Shown one piece after another: positions 36,357-45,163 of a DNA stretch of 64,000 nucleotides. Source of the stretch: Pseudonocardia bannensis (GTDB lineage: Bacteria; Actinomycetota; Actinomycetes; Mycobacteriales; Pseudonocardiaceae); the NCBI RefSeq assembly GCF_012911875.1, contig NZ_JAAXKZ010000005.1, forward strand, positions 1 to 64,000. The letters are read 5' to 3'. The notes below the pieces were generated by a model. It worked only from the letters and a program-made list of their open reading frames with translations. It did no database searches and was not told the DNA's origin. Numbering within the stretch: position 1 is the stretch's first letter; the number at the start of each line of letters is the position of its first letter. A program made the translations under genes and the position numbers.

Positions 36357-37598
36357 ATGCAGCGGTCGCGACGACACCGGATCACGTGGACCACGAGCGT
36401 CGTGGCGCTCGTGTTCGCCCTGTCGGGCTGCTCCGCGGACCGGGCGTCGGTGGCTCGTGACGGCGAGGCGGCGCCCGCGGCGAGCGGCGCCGAGACCGTG
36501 CCGGTCCGGGTCGACACCCCGCAACTGCGCGTCAGCACGGTCGCCTCCGGCCTTTCCCATCCCTGGGACCTGGGCTTCCTGCCCGACGGTCAGGTGCTCG
36601 TGAGCCAGCGCGACGGGCGGTTCGTCCTGCTGTCCGGGACCTCCCCCGGGGCGGCCGTGACGCCGGTGGCCGCCGACTTCAGCGACCTGCTGGCCCGCGG
36701 TGAGGGCGGCTTGATGGGGCTCGTCGTGCACCCCGACTTCGCGCAGAGCCGCCGGTTCACGACATGCCAGACCCACACCGAGAACGGGAACCCGGTCGAC
36801 ATCCGGCTGGTCACCTGGCAGCTCGCGCCCGACGCCCGGTCGGCGACCCGGGTCGCCGACCCGCTGGTCGGCGGGCTGCCCGTCAACCCGTCCGGTCGGC
36901 ACTCCGGTTGCCGGCCCACACTGGCTGCCGACGGCGCCCTGCTGGTCGGCACCGGGGACACCGCGCGCGGCACCATCGCGCAGGACCTCGGCTCGCTCGG
37001 CGGCAAGGTGTTGCGGGTGGACCTGACGACCGGCGGGCCGGCGGCGGGCAACCCGTTCGCCGACGCGGCCGATCCGGCCCAGCGGCTGATCTGGACCTAC
37101 GGGCACCGCAACGTGCAGGGTGTCGCGGTCCGGCCGGGGACCGGCGAGGTCTACATCGCCGAGCACGGCCCGACCACCGACGACGAGGTGAACCGGCTGC
37201 GGGCCGGGGGCAACTACGGCTGGGACCCGGCGCAGGGCGGCACGGTCGGCGGCTACGACGAGTCCGTGCCGATGACCGACCTGACGCGCTACCCCGACGC
37301 GGTGCCGGCGGTCTGGAGTTCCGGCCGCCCCGTCGAGGCCATCTGCGGTGCGGCGTTCATCTCCGGGCCGCAGTGGGGCGCCCTGGACGGCACGCTCGCG
37401 GTGGCGGCGCTGCGCGGCAGCAAACTTCTGCTCATGACGCTGGGAGCGGACGGTGCGGTCGCGTCGGTGGGGGTACCGGCCGCTCTCGACGACACCTTCG
37501 GCCGGTTGCGTGCGGTGCGCAGTGGCCCGGACGGAGCGCTGTTCGTCACGAGTTCGAACGGCACCGACGACGTCGTGCTGCGGATCGACCCGGCCTGA
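36357..37598 (+). CDS. PQQ-type sugar dehydrogenase-like lipoprotein (Gdh-B/YliI family)
   Basis: The protein has 413 residues. The ATG at 36357 is favoured because GGAAG lies nine bases upstream. A signal peptide ends in the lipobox ALSGC. A six-bladed propeller follows with SGLSHPWDLGFLPDG, GGEGGLMGL-type EGGLMGLVVHPDF, YGHRNVQGVA and EHGPTTDDEVN, the signature of soluble aldose sugar dehydrogenases that use PQQ. No PQQ biosynthesis gene is in this window. Its stop is 6 bp from the convergent PIG-L gene. Confidence 0.9.
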   Translation: MQRSRRHRITWTTSVVALVFALSGCSADRASVARDGEAAPAASGAETVPVRVDTPQLRVSTVASGLSHPWDLGFLPDGQVLVSQRDGRFVLLSGTSPGAAVTPVAADFSDLLARGEGGLMGLVVHPDFAQSRRFTTCQTHTENGNPVDIRLVTWQLAPDARSATRVADPLVGGLPVNPSGRHSGCRPTLAADGALLVGTGDTARGTIAQDLGSLGGKVLRVDLTTGGPAAGNPFADAADPAQRLIWTYGHRNVQGVAVRPGTGEVYIAEHGPTTDDEVNRLRAGGNYGWDPAQGGTVGGYDESVPMTDLTRYPDAVPAVWSSGRPVEAICGAAFISGPQWGALDGTLAVAALRGSKLLLMTLGADGAVASVGVPAALDDTFGRLRAVRSGPDGALFVTSSNGTDDVVLRIDPA

Positions 37599-37604
37599 GA
37601 GTCC

Positions 37605-38276
37605 TCAGTCGACCGGGTCGAGCCCGGTCAGCGGCGCGACGCCGAGCACCAGCTTGGACATGTGGAACGCCTCGGCGTAGCGGGCGTGGCACTGCACGCC
37701 GCGGATCCGCGCCAGACCGCCGAACGTCTCCGCGTCGAACCAGCTGCGGTCCCGTTGGGAGCCGTAGTGCTCGTGCAGCTTGGCGATCTTCTCCCGCAGC
37801 ACCGGCTCGGCGAGCGGGAGGAAGACCGACGGCTGAACCAGGTCGCCGTCCCACTTGACGATCTCGTAACCCAGCGTCAGATGGTCGCGGAACGCCGTGG
37901 GCACCATCTGCGCCAGCGTGCGGTGATCCTGGTGCGCATCGTGCGGCGAGGGCGCGAAGACCAGGTCCGGCTCCCCCGGCGCGCGCATCTCCTCCAGAGC
38001 CTGCTTCGCCCGCTCCCATCGGGTCGGCACCCGGCCGTCGGGCAGGTCGAGCACGGCGATCTCGAGGTGTGCACCGGGGCAGAACGCGGCGAGCGCGGCG
38101 CGCTCCTCCTCCTCGCGCAGCGAGGACCCGCCGGTGAGGATCAGCGCCGAGACCCGGACCCCCGGATGGGACCGGCAGAACTCCAGCAGCGAGCCACCTG
38201 CACCGATGGCGATGTCGCCGCAGTGCGCGCCGAGCAGCAGCATCCGGTCGATGCGCTCCGGCAAGAGGCTCAACAT
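37605..38276 (-). CDS. PIG-L family N-acetylglucosaminyl deacetylase-like protein
   Basis: The protein has 223 residues. PIG-L/LmbE zinc enzymes remove acetyl from GlcNAc-linked substrates, including mycothiol precursors. The usual first motif AHPDD appears as GAHCGDIAIG here (about residues 16-25), while the second His cluster, SPHDAHQDHR, is intact. Loss of the first Asp could change metal binding, although some LmbE-like proteins share this form. A true substrate cannot be named. Confidence 0.8.
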   Translation of the reverse strand: MLSLLPERIDRMLLLGAHCGDIAIGAGGSLLEFCRSHPGVRVSALILTGGSSLREEEERAALAAFCPGAHLEIAVLDLPDGRVPTRWERAKQALEEMRAPGEPDLVFAPSPHDAHQDHRTLAQMVPTAFRDHLTLGYEIVKWDGDLVQPSVFLPLAEPVLREKIAKLHEHYGSQRDRSWFDAETFGGLARIRGVQCHARYAEAFHMSKLVLGVAPLTGLDPVD

Positions 38277-38350
38277 CCGGTCAGTCTTCCACGAACGGGC
38301 CAGCGCTCACCCGAGGGTGCGTCACCCGGACGTGTCGCACGGCCGGATGC

Positions 38351-39328
38351 TCAGCGGGCGCGGAGGCGAGTCAACCGCTGCGTCGTCGGCCAGCGCACCT
38401 CGTGCGCCCACCCGAGGCGCTCGAACAGCCAGATCACCCGGGCGGAGATGTCGATCTGACCCCGCAGCACGCCGTGGCGGGCGCAGGTGGGGTCGGCGTG
38501 GTGCAGGTTGTGCCAGGACTCGCCCATGGACAGGATCGCCAGCGGCCAGAAGTTGCGCGACCGGTCGCGGGAGCGGAAGGGCCGCTCGCCCACCATGTGA
38601 CAGATCGAGTTGATCGACCAGGTGACGTGGTGCAGCAGCCCCATCCGGACCAGGCCGCCCCAGAAGAAGCCGGTCACCGCGCCGGCCCAGGACCAGGTGA
38701 TCAGCCCGCCGAGCACGGCGGGCAGGATCAGGCTGATCGCGACCCAGAGCCCGAACAGCTTGCTGACCCGACGCACCGCACGGTCGGCGAGCAGGTCCGG
38801 GATGAAGCGCTCGTAGTTCGACTTGCGCCGGTCGAACAGCCAGCCGATGTGCGCCCAGAAGAACCCCTTGGCCACCGCGACCGGCGACGTCCCGTACCGC
38901 CACGGCGAGTGCGGGTCGCCCTCCTTGTCGGAGTACGCGTGGTGGCGCCGGTGGTCGGCGACCCACGCCAGCACCGAGCCCTGGATCGCCAGCGACCCGC
39001 TGATCGCGAGCGTCACGCGCAGCCACGGCCGGGCCTTGAACGACTTGTGCGTGAAGTGCCGGTGGTAGCCGACGGTGACACCCAGGATGCCGACGACGTA
39101 GAAGACCGCCGCGATGACCACGTCGTGCCAGCCCAGACCCCACCCCCAGACCACGGGAACCGTGGCGACCAGGGCGAGCATCGGGGCGATCACGAAGGCC
39201 CAGACGAGGCCCTGCTGCCAGTTGGTGCGGTCCACGCCGAACAGCGGTTTGACTCCGGCCGGCGCCGGTGGGGCGCCGGCATCGGCGGGGATCGGGGGGT
39301 TCGCGGGGGCAGCGGCCTCGGCGGGCAT
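38351..39328 (-). CDS. Acyl-CoA/acyl-lipid delta-9 fatty-acid desaturase
   Basis: This 325-residue membrane di-iron enzyme introduces a double bond in fatty acyl chains. Three His boxes are clear: HRHFTH (about 94), DHRRHHAYSD (about 131) and WHNLHHAD (about 270). Hydrophobic pairs lie around them. The ATG at 39328 has GAGGTGA seven bases upstream. A Pro/Ala-rich N-terminus (about 30 residues) precedes the first helix. No electron donor gene is adjacent. Confidence 0.93.
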   Translation of the reverse strand: MPAEAAAPANPPIPADAGAPPAPAGVKPLFGVDRTNWQQGLVWAFVIAPMLALVATVPVVWGWGLGWHDVVIAAVFYVVGILGVTVGYHRHFTHKSFKARPWLRVTLAISGSLAIQGSVLAWVADHRRHHAYSDKEGDPHSPWRYGTSPVAVAKGFFWAHIGWLFDRRKSNYERFIPDLLADRAVRRVSKLFGLWVAISLILPAVLGGLITWSWAGAVTGFFWGGLVRMGLLHHVTWSINSICHMVGERPFRSRDRSRNFWPLAILSMGESWHNLHHADPTCARHGVLRGQIDISARVIWLFERLGWAHEVRWPTTQRLTRLRAR

Positions 39329-39542
39329 TGCGGGGTCACCTCGAGATTTCGGGAAAACAGATCGGTGCGACGGCTCGACCGGGTCGCACCTCCCGGAGAG
39401 TAAGCGAGTCGACGCGCAGCGCGCAGCACCTGGGCCCCCCACACATCGGGTGGTGAGCGCCCCACCACGATCACCGCAGTGTCACTGCCCCGACGGCGGC
39501 GATGCGGAGCCTGCAGTACCGCCATGCCAGGATGGAGGCCTG

Positions 39543-39613
39543 TCCGCCGTGGTGTAACGGCAGCACCTCGGATTTTGGTTCCGATGGTCCAGGTTCGAAT
39601 CCTGGCGGCGGAG
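39543..39613 (+). tRNA. tRNA-Gln (UUG)
   Basis: The 71-nt gene has acceptor TCCGCCG/CGGCGGA, anticodon stem TCGGA/TCCGA with loop TTTTGGT (anticodon TTG), T arm CCAGG/CCTGG and discriminator G, as expected for tRNA-Gln. CCA is not encoded. A broken hydrolase gene follows directly. Confidence 0.95.
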
Positions 39614-39711
39614 CAGCCGCTCGCGGCCGCCTGCGCGGCTCGCCGCACACGGCCCTTCCCAGCACCCGCGCGGCCGGCCGGTGGATTGTCCCCGAATGTG
39701 CGCCGCATCAC

Positions 39712-40222
39712 ACTCGTCTGTCCCGGTACCTGCTCGTCCACGGCGGCTTCGCCGGTGGGTGGTTCCGGGACGACGTCGTCCCGCGGCTGGAGAAGGCGGG
39801 CCATCGCGTCGACGTGGTCGCCCAGCTGCCGAGCGGCGGGTCCGGGCCGGATCCGCGTTGGGCGTGATCGGAGACGGCCCCGCGGCCTGGGTCGTCCCCC
39901 GGGAGGACGGCACCCTCCGCGTCATGGATGATCTCGACTGCTCCGGCGTCTGCTGTGCGCCGACGTGGAGCCCGAGCGGGCTGCGGCGAATCTGCGACGG
40001 CACACTGCGTCGTCGATGTCCGGCGTGACCGCGCCGAGCACCGGGCCCGAGCGTCGACACCCCGTGACCTACATCGTCTGCGAGCGCGACCAGGTCCTGG
40101 CACCGGCCGTGCCGGAGCGGCTCGCCGCGGACGCCGACCCCATCGAACGGCTGCCGTCCTCGCACCAGCCGATGTTCTCCCTGCCCGACGCGCCGGCGGA
40201 CGTCCTCGACCGGGCGCGTTGA
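39712..40222 (+). pseudogene. Alpha/beta hydrolase remnant
   Basis: Three frames in succession carry pieces of one hydrolase of the salicylate-esterase/MenH-like type: RYLLVHGGFAGGWFRDDVV (about 39728-39860), then DGTLRVMDDLDC (about 39908-39950), then VTYIVCERDQVLAP and LPSSHQPMFSLPDAPADVL to the stop at 40222. The catalytic Ser region (GHSxGG) between the first two parts is deleted. The last part keeps the His of the triad (SSHQPM). It is therefore dead. Confidence 0.85.
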
Positions 40223-40227
40223 CCACT

Positions 40228-40261
40228 GGCCGGGTCCGGTTGTGCCCCACCGGACCCGGCC
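40228..40261 (+). terminator. Hairpin after the hydrolase remnant
   Basis: A 12-bp perfect inverted repeat (GGCCGGGTCCGG with CCGGACCCGGCC) with a 10-nt loop starts six bases after the pseudogene stop. Confidence 0.75.
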
Positions 40262-40305
40262 GAGCGGGCCGCGCGCCCGAGCCGATCGGCACGCCCGCGC
40301 GTCGT

Positions 40306-40344
40306 CACCCGGGCGCCGAGCCCCCTCCGCCCGACGCCCGGGTG
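40306..40344 (-). terminator. Hairpin after the DUF5519 gene
   Basis: A 10-bp perfect inverted repeat (CACCCGGGCG with CGCCCGGGTG) with a 19-nt loop lies 25 bp beyond the DUF5519 stop on the minus strand. There is no T tract. Confidence 0.55.
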
Positions 40345-40369
40345 CATCCGTGCGGCGGTCAGGCCGACG

Positions 40370-40867
40370 TCATGGCGCCACCTCTGGCTCCGGCGTGGTG
40401 GCGTGGCGGTAGGACAGATCGAGCAGGCCGAGGACCACGTCCACCTCGGCGGTGGTGCGCGGCGCGTACACCATGACCGCGCCCGCCGGCGCGTGGCCGG
40501 ACGTGACGGCGGGGTGCGGCTCGGCCCAGCCCGCCGCGACGACCCGGTCGGCAGCGTCCGGCGGCAGGGTCAGGTGCAGGCTGTGGTCCGGCGCCGGGTG
40601 GACGTGGGCGTACTCCCGGCCGATCAGGAACGCCGCGGGTGGGCCGGCGATGACGTCGTCGTCGAGCACGAGCGCCCGGGCGCCCGGCACGGAGATGCGG
40701 CTCGGCGCCGCGTGCACGCCGGGCGGCAGCGCGTCGAACACCCGGCGCACGAGGTCCGCGGCCACCTCGGTGGGCGACTGCTGGTCGATCTGGCGGTGCG
40801 GCATCCCGTCGCTCACGGCCGGCCGCGGCCCGTCCCGCGTCGGGACGGCTTCCATCGGCGCGTTCAC
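40370..40867 (-). CDS. DUF5519 (luciferase-domain) family protein
   Basis: This 165-residue protein has SLHLTLPPDAADRVVAAGW followed by AEPHP and a C-terminal MVYAPRTTAEVDVVLGLLDLSY, the pattern of the family often labelled luciferase domain but without shown light emission. The biochemical role is unknown. The GTG start overlaps the stop of the VOC gene by four bases, so both are made from one message. Confidence 0.8.
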   Translation of the reverse strand: MNAPMEAVPTRDGPRPAVSDGMPHRQIDQQSPTEVAADLVRRVFDALPPGVHAAPSRISVPGARALVLDDDVIAGPPAAFLIGREYAHVHPAPDHSLHLTLPPDAADRVVAAGWAEPHPAVTSGHAPAGAVMVYAPRTTAEVDVVLGLLDLSYRHATTPEPEVAP

Positions 40868-41301
40868 GACCAGGTCACCTCGAGCTGGATGTTGTCCGGG
40901 TCCCGGAACACGAGCAGGGCGTACTCGAACGGTTCGGTCCGCTCGGTGACCCCGGAGTGCGGGATCCCCAGCGCGTCGAGGTGGTCACGCCAGCCGTCGA
41001 GCTCGGCCCGGGTGGCGACGGCCAGCGAGACGTGGTCGAGACCGGTGCGGTGCTCGGCGAAGGTCTCGGCCGCGTTGCGCTCGTGGTGGGCCAGTCCGAT
41101 GAAGAGCGGGGCGTCCGGCCGGGCCATCACGACGGTGTGCCCGCCATCGCCGTGCTCCTCGACCATCACCCGCTGCATTCCGAGGACCCGCTCGTACCAG
41201 GCCTCGCTGGCGGAGACGTCCGTGACGGTCAGGCCGACGTGGTGGAACCCGGCGATCGGGGGCGCGGATGACTCGGTGGACGTCTGGATCGGATCGCCCA
41301 T
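40864..41301 (-). CDS. VOC family (glyoxalase/dioxygenase fold) protein
   Basis: This 145-residue protein has two beta-alpha-beta-beta-beta modules. Metal ligands are likely His in FHHVGLTV (about 18), His in GLDHVSLAV (about 83) and Glu in NIQLEVTW near the C-terminus, as in extradiol-type or glyoxalase-like members. The ATG at 41301 has GGAG seven bases upstream. It is first in a two-gene unit with DUF5519 and divergent from a TetR gene that probably controls it. Confidence 0.88.
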   Translation of the reverse strand: MGDPIQTSTESSAPPIAGFHHVGLTVTDVSASEAWYERVLGMQRVMVEEHGDGGHTVVMARPDAPLFIGLAHHERNAAETFAEHRTGLDHVSLAVATRAELDGWRDHLDALGIPHSGVTERTEPFEYALLVFRDPDNIQLEVTWS

Positions 41302-41398
41302 GGCTGTCTCCAAGCTCGATCCTCGCTGATGTACACCCATACTGGAATGACGTTCTATAATGAGACTACAGTCACACACCAGCGTCAAGAGGGCATCC
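41302..41398. promoter_or_regulatory. Divergent promoter region of VOC and TetR genes
   Basis: The 97-bp gap is AT-richer than its surroundings and holds a perfect -10 box TATAAT at 41356-41361 reading toward the TetR gene. I see TGAC..GTCA ends (41347-41350 and 41371-41374) but no convincing long palindrome for TetR binding. Confidence 0.5.
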
Positions 41399-42037
41399 AT
41401 GACGACGGGGTCACGCACCAGGAAGCGGGAGGGCCAGGCGCGACGGGCCCGGGCCACCCGGCAGCGCATCGTCACCGCCGCCACCACGTTGTTCGTCCGT
41501 GACGGCTACCTGCAGACGACGATGGCGGACATCGCCCGCGAGGCGGGCGTGGCCGTGCAGACCCTGTACCTGGCCTTCGGCAGCAAGGTCGCGGTGCTCG
41601 CCGCGGCGGTCGACATCACCATCGCCGGGGACGACGAGCCCTCCCCGGTCATCGAGCGGGAGTGGTACCGGCGGCTGCAGGACGAGCCGGACGGCCGGCG
41701 CGCGCTCGGCGTCTTCGTCGACGCGGCGACCGAGATCATCGGCCGCTTCTACCCGCTCTACGCCGCCGTGCGGGCCGCCGCCACCGATCCCGAGCCGGCC
41801 GAACTGCTCCACTCGAACAAGCGGATGCGCTTCACGACGTTTGAGGTCGTGGTGACCGAGCTGACCACCAAGGCCGGCTTCGCCGACGGACTCGGCGTGC
41901 GCCGGGCGACCGAGATGCTCTACGCGCTGCTGTCCGAGGAGACCTACGGGCTCCTCGTCGCGGAGCACGGCTGGACGGTGCCGGACTGGTCGGCATGGGT
42001 GCACCGGCACGTCGGCGCCGAGTTCTACCCGGGCTGA
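41399..42037 (+). CDS. TetR family transcriptional regulator
   Basis: This 212-residue protein has a basic N-terminus, then the HTH domain (about 20-66: TRQRIVTAATTLFVRDGY and MADIAREAGVAVQTLYLAFGSK). The C-terminal ligand domain is unrelated to named subfamilies. AGAGGG lies six bases before the ATG. It probably represses the divergent VOC/DUF5519 unit and itself. Confidence 0.9.
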   Translation: MTTGSRTRKREGQARRARATRQRIVTAATTLFVRDGYLQTTMADIAREAGVAVQTLYLAFGSKVAVLAAAVDITIAGDDEPSPVIEREWYRRLQDEPDGRRALGVFVDAATEIIGRFYPLYAAVRAAATDPEPAELLHSNKRMRFTTFEVVVTELTTKAGFADGLGVRRATEMLYALLSEETYGLLVAEHGWTVPDWSAWVHRHVGAEFYPG

Positions 42038-42154
42038 GCGGGCGTCCGGCGCCGGCAGGACGACGGGTGGCCACCGTCGTCCGGTGGGCCACCCCTGGTC
42101 GTCGATCGTGGTCCGCGGGAGCGGGGCCGGTCCGGCTCCCGACCGCGGATGGGC

Positions 42155-42220
42155 TCAGTGCCCGCCCGTGGGCTTCGGCGGCGGTGTCGGCTCGGGTCGG
42201 CCGTTCCCGGTGCACCTCAT
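42155..42220 (-). CDS. Putative small protein (21 aa), Pro-rich
   Basis: GAGAGGAG ends seven to eight bases before an ATG that opens 21 codons, starting MRCTGNGRPEPTPP and ending PTGGH. It lies 64 bp downstream of the OsmC gene on the same strand, in a 247-bp gap with no other gene. The ribosome site is as strong as those of known genes nearby. Function is unknown. Confidence 0.45.
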   Translation of the reverse strand: MRCTGNGRPEPTPPPKPTGGH

Positions 42221-42284
42221 GTCGACTTCTCCTCTCCCGAATGCTCGTTCGCGACGTCCCGGACTGCGCCGGATCAGTGGCACA

Positions 42285-42722
42285 TCAGCTCAGCGCCGCG
42301 TCGAGGGTGATGGTCGTTCCGGTCAGCGCCTTGCTGACCGGGCACTGCTCCTTGGCGGCCTGTGCGGCCCGCTCGAACCCGGCCGCGTCGAGATCGGAGA
42401 CCTCGCCGCGGACGGTCAGCTGGATCCCCGTGATGCGGAACCCGCCCTGCGGGTCCGGCCCCAGCGACACGTCGGCCGTGACGTCCAGCGCCTCGGGCGT
42501 GCCACCGGCCTCGGCGATCAGCGCCGAGAGCTGCATGGCGTAGCACGAGGAATGCGCCGCGGCGATGAGCTCCTCGGGGCTCGTGGTGCCACCGGCGTCG
42601 TCGGCGGCGCGCTTGGGGAAGTTCACGTCGTAGGTGCCGACCTTGCTGCTGCTCAGCTCGACCTGCCCGGAGCCCTTCTCGAGGGTGCCGTTCCAGGCCG
42701 TCCGCGCGGTACGGGTGGGCAT
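42285..42722 (-). CDS. OsmC family peroxiredoxin
   Basis: This 145-residue thiol peroxidase reduces organic hydroperoxides. The two redox cysteines are in AAHSSCYAMQL (about 59-61) and KEQCPVSKA (about 125), and TSPEELIAAA is the family signature. AAGGAGGAGG precedes the ATG at 42722. It appears to be a single gene, perhaps followed by the small frame at 42155. Confidence 0.94.
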   Translation of the reverse strand: MPTRTARTAWNGTLEKGSGQVELSSSKVGTYDVNFPKRAADDAGGTTSPEELIAAAHSSCYAMQLSALIAEAGGTPEALDVTADVSLGPDPQGGFRITGIQLTVRGEVSDLDAAGFERAAQAAKEQCPVSKALTGTTITLDAALS

Positions 42723-42859
42723 GTCTCCTCCTCCTTCGAGCGATCGCTCCCGGTCAACCCGTTCGGTCGGCCGATCCTTCGCGTCCTCACAATGCGTGAG
42801 ACGACCGGTCCATGCACTGCGGCGAGCGGAGCAACCTGCGCGCTCAGCGGTGGAGGTGG

Positions 42860-43351
42860 TCAGCGCACCTGCACCCGGTCGTCGATCTGGAGGAAGTCGT
42901 AGAACGCGCCGGCGTCCTCCGTGCCGAGCCGCACACACCCGGCCGACGGGGTCGACAGGTTGCCCTCGTGGAAGGCGATCCCACCCTCGGCGAAGAACAC
43001 CGCGAACGGCATCGGCGCGTTGTTGAACTCCGCACTGCGGTGGTTCTTGTTCTTCCACTCGACGCGGAAGTTCCCCCGCGGGGTCTCGTGCCCCGGTCCA
43101 CCGGGACTCATCCGGACCGGGCCGCGGACGACCTGGCCGTCGTCGATCAGCCACGCCTTCTTGGCATCCACGTCGACGCACGCCCTGGCCGCTGCGGTGC
43201 AGGGGGTGCCCTCGACCATCGGAGCCTCAGCCCCGGCCGGGACGCCCTGAGCGTGGCCGACACCCATCGAACCGAGGGTTCCGACGCCCACCAGACCGGC
43301 GGTGACCGCCGCCCTGACCCGGGGCCGCCGGGCCTTGCTGTGCTTGCCCAT
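42860..43351 (-). CDS. L,D-transpeptidase (YkuD family), secreted
   Basis: The protein has 163 residues. A signal peptide ends near GHAQG (about 32-36). A minimal YkuD catalytic domain has [17 protein letters not shown], with the nucleophilic Cys after the conserved His. It forms 3-3 crosslinks in peptidoglycan or anchors proteins. The Ig-like domains of mycobacterial Ldts are absent, so it is a short form. GAGGGA precedes the ATG. Confidence 0.9.
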   Translation of the reverse strand: MGKHSKARRPRVRAAVTAGLVGVGTLGSMGVGHAQGVPAGAEAPMVEGTPCTAAARACVDVDAKKAWLIDDGQVVRGPVRMSPGGPGHETPRGNFRVEWKNKNHRSAEFNNAPMPFAVFFAEGGIAFHEGNLSTPSAGCVRLGTEDAGAFYDFLQIDDRVQVR

Positions 43352-43576
43352 CGGAATCCCTCGTCCGCAGCTGCTCGACCGGGCGGATCAACGACGGCCC
43401 GACCCGATGGTTACGAGCCTCCCGGGGTGATGCAGGGGAGGGACCGGATGCATTCCGGACGCCGTAGGATCCGGTCCGTCGCGGACGCCGCGTCACCGCT
43501 CAGTTGCCGAACGGCTCCCGTCGTTCCAGCGGACCGGCGCCGACGCGCGGACGTAACGAGCCAAGGAGTGGGGCCC

Positions 43577-45163
43577 ATGCCCGATCGTCACGGCGGACAC
43601 GATCGATCCGGCGGGGCTCCCGATCCCGTCGCTTCGACGGATCCGAACGGGACGAGCCGACCGGCCGCCGCGATCGTGCTGGCCGCCGGGGAGGGGACCC
43701 GGATGCGCTCCGCGGTCCCGAAGGTCCTGCACGCCATCGGTGGCCGCAGCCTGCTCGGCCATGCGGTGCACGCGGCTGCGGCGCTGGACCCCGAACACCT
43801 CGTGGTGGTCGTCGGACACGCCCGCGAGCAGGTCGCCGGCGCCGCCGCGGACCTCGGCGAGGAGCTGGCCCGGCCGGTGCTGACCGCGGTCCAGGAGCAG
43901 CAGCTCGGCACCGGTGACGCGGTGCGGGCCGGGCTCGCGGCGCTGCCCGCGGACGTGCGCGGGACGGTGCTGGTGAGCTGCGGTGACGTTCCGCTGCTGG
44001 ACACCGCGACGCTCGCCGCCCTGCTCGCCGAGCACACCGCGGTCGGCGCCGCGGTGACGCTGCTGACCACCGAGTTGGACGACCCGACCGGCTACGGACG
44101 CATCCTGCGCAGTGCCGGCACGGTCACCGGCATCGTCGAGCAGAAGGACGCCGACCCCGACCAGCGCGCGATCACCGAGGTCAACTCCGGGGTCTACGCC
44201 TTCGATGCGGGCTTCCTCGCCGCCGCGATCGGCCGGCTGGACACCGAGAACAGCCAGAACGAGCTGTACCTGACCGACCTGGTCGGCATCGCGGCCGCCG
44301 ACGGCGCCACCGTCGGCGCGGTCCGCTGCCCCGACGAGTGGCTGGTCCGCGGCGTGAACGACCGCGTGCAGCTCGCCGAGACCCGCGCGGAGCTCAACCG
44401 GCGGGTGCTGGAGCGCTGGATGCTCGCCGGGGTGACCGTGATCGATCCGCCCAGCACCTGGGTCGACGTGCAGGTGCAGCTGGGCACCGACGTCGTCCTG
44501 CACCCGGGCACCCAGCTGCACGGCGCCACCGTGATCGGCACCGGGGCCCAGGTCGGCCCCGACACCACGCTGACCGACTGCGAGATCGGAGCCGGTGCCA
44601 CCGTCGTCCGCACGCACGGCAGCGGTGCGGTGATCGGCACCGGCTCGTCCGTCGGCCCCTTCGCCTTCCTGCGGCCCGGCGCCCGGCTCGGCGAGGACGG
44701 CAAGATCGGTACCTTCGTCGAGGTGAAGAACGCCGACATCGGCGCGGGCAGCAAGGTCCCGCACCTGACCTACGTGGGCGACGCCTCGATCGGTGAGATG
44801 AGCAACATCGGGGCGTCATCGGTCTTCGTCAACTACGACGGCGTCAACAAGCACCGGACCGTCATCGGATCCCACGTCCGGACCGGTTCGGACACCATGT
44901 TCATCGCTCCGGTCAGTGTGGGCGACGGCGCCTACACCGGCGCCGGGACCGTGCTGCGCCACGACGTCCCACCGGGGGCGCTGGCCGTGTCGGCCGGGTC
45001 ACAGCGCACCATCGAGGGGTGGGTCCGGAAGAACCGCCCGGGTACCCCAGCGGCCGATGCCGCGGAGAAGGCCGACGCCACGGCGCTCGACCCCGCGCCC
45101 GGCCCCGGCACACAAGCAGCGGACGAGACCGGACACCCCGGCCGAGGAGGCACAGCACGGTGA
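43577..45163 (+). CDS. glmU: Bifunctional GlmU (GlcN-1-P acetyltransferase / UDP-GlcNAc pyrophosphorylase)
   Basis: This 528-residue enzyme makes UDP-GlcNAc for the cell wall. The N-terminal nucleotidyltransferase begins [16 protein letters not shown], and the C-terminal left-handed helix has [15 protein letters not shown] and [10 protein letters not shown] with hexapeptide repeats. There is an N-terminal extension of about 30 residues and an acidic tail after VRKNRPG. AAGGAG precedes the ATG by nine bases. The stop overlaps the PRPP synthetase start. Confidence 0.96.
   Translation: MPDRHGGHDRSGGAPDPVASTDPNGTSRPAAAIVLAAGEGTRMRSAVPKVLHAIGGRSLLGHAVHAAAALDPEHLVVVVGHAREQVAGAAADLGEELARPVLTAVQEQQLGTGDAVRAGLAALPADVRGTVLVSCGDVPLLDTATLAALLAEHTAVGAAVTLLTTELDDPTGYGRILRSAGTVTGIVEQKDADPDQRAITEVNSGVYAFDAGFLAAAIGRLDTENSQNELYLTDLVGIAAADGATVGAVRCPDEWLVRGVNDRVQLAETRAELNRRVLERWMLAGVTVIDPPSTWVDVQVQLGTDVVLHPGTQLHGATVIGTGAQVGPDTTLTDCEIGAGATVVRTHGSGAVIGTGSSVGPFAFLRPGARLGEDGKIGTFVEVKNADIGAGSKVPHLTYVGDASIGEMSNIGASSVFVNYDGVNKHRTVIGSHVRTGSDTMFIAPVSVGDGAYTGAGTVLRHDVPPGALAVSAGSQRTIEGWVRKNRPGTPAADAAEKADATALDPAPGPGTQAADETGHPGRGGTAR

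Noticed and set aside
42065-42094. Terminator after the TetR gene
   Set aside because: An 8-bp stem (GGGTGGCC/GGCCACCC) with a GC-rich loop and no T tract is not distinguishable from background in this DNA.
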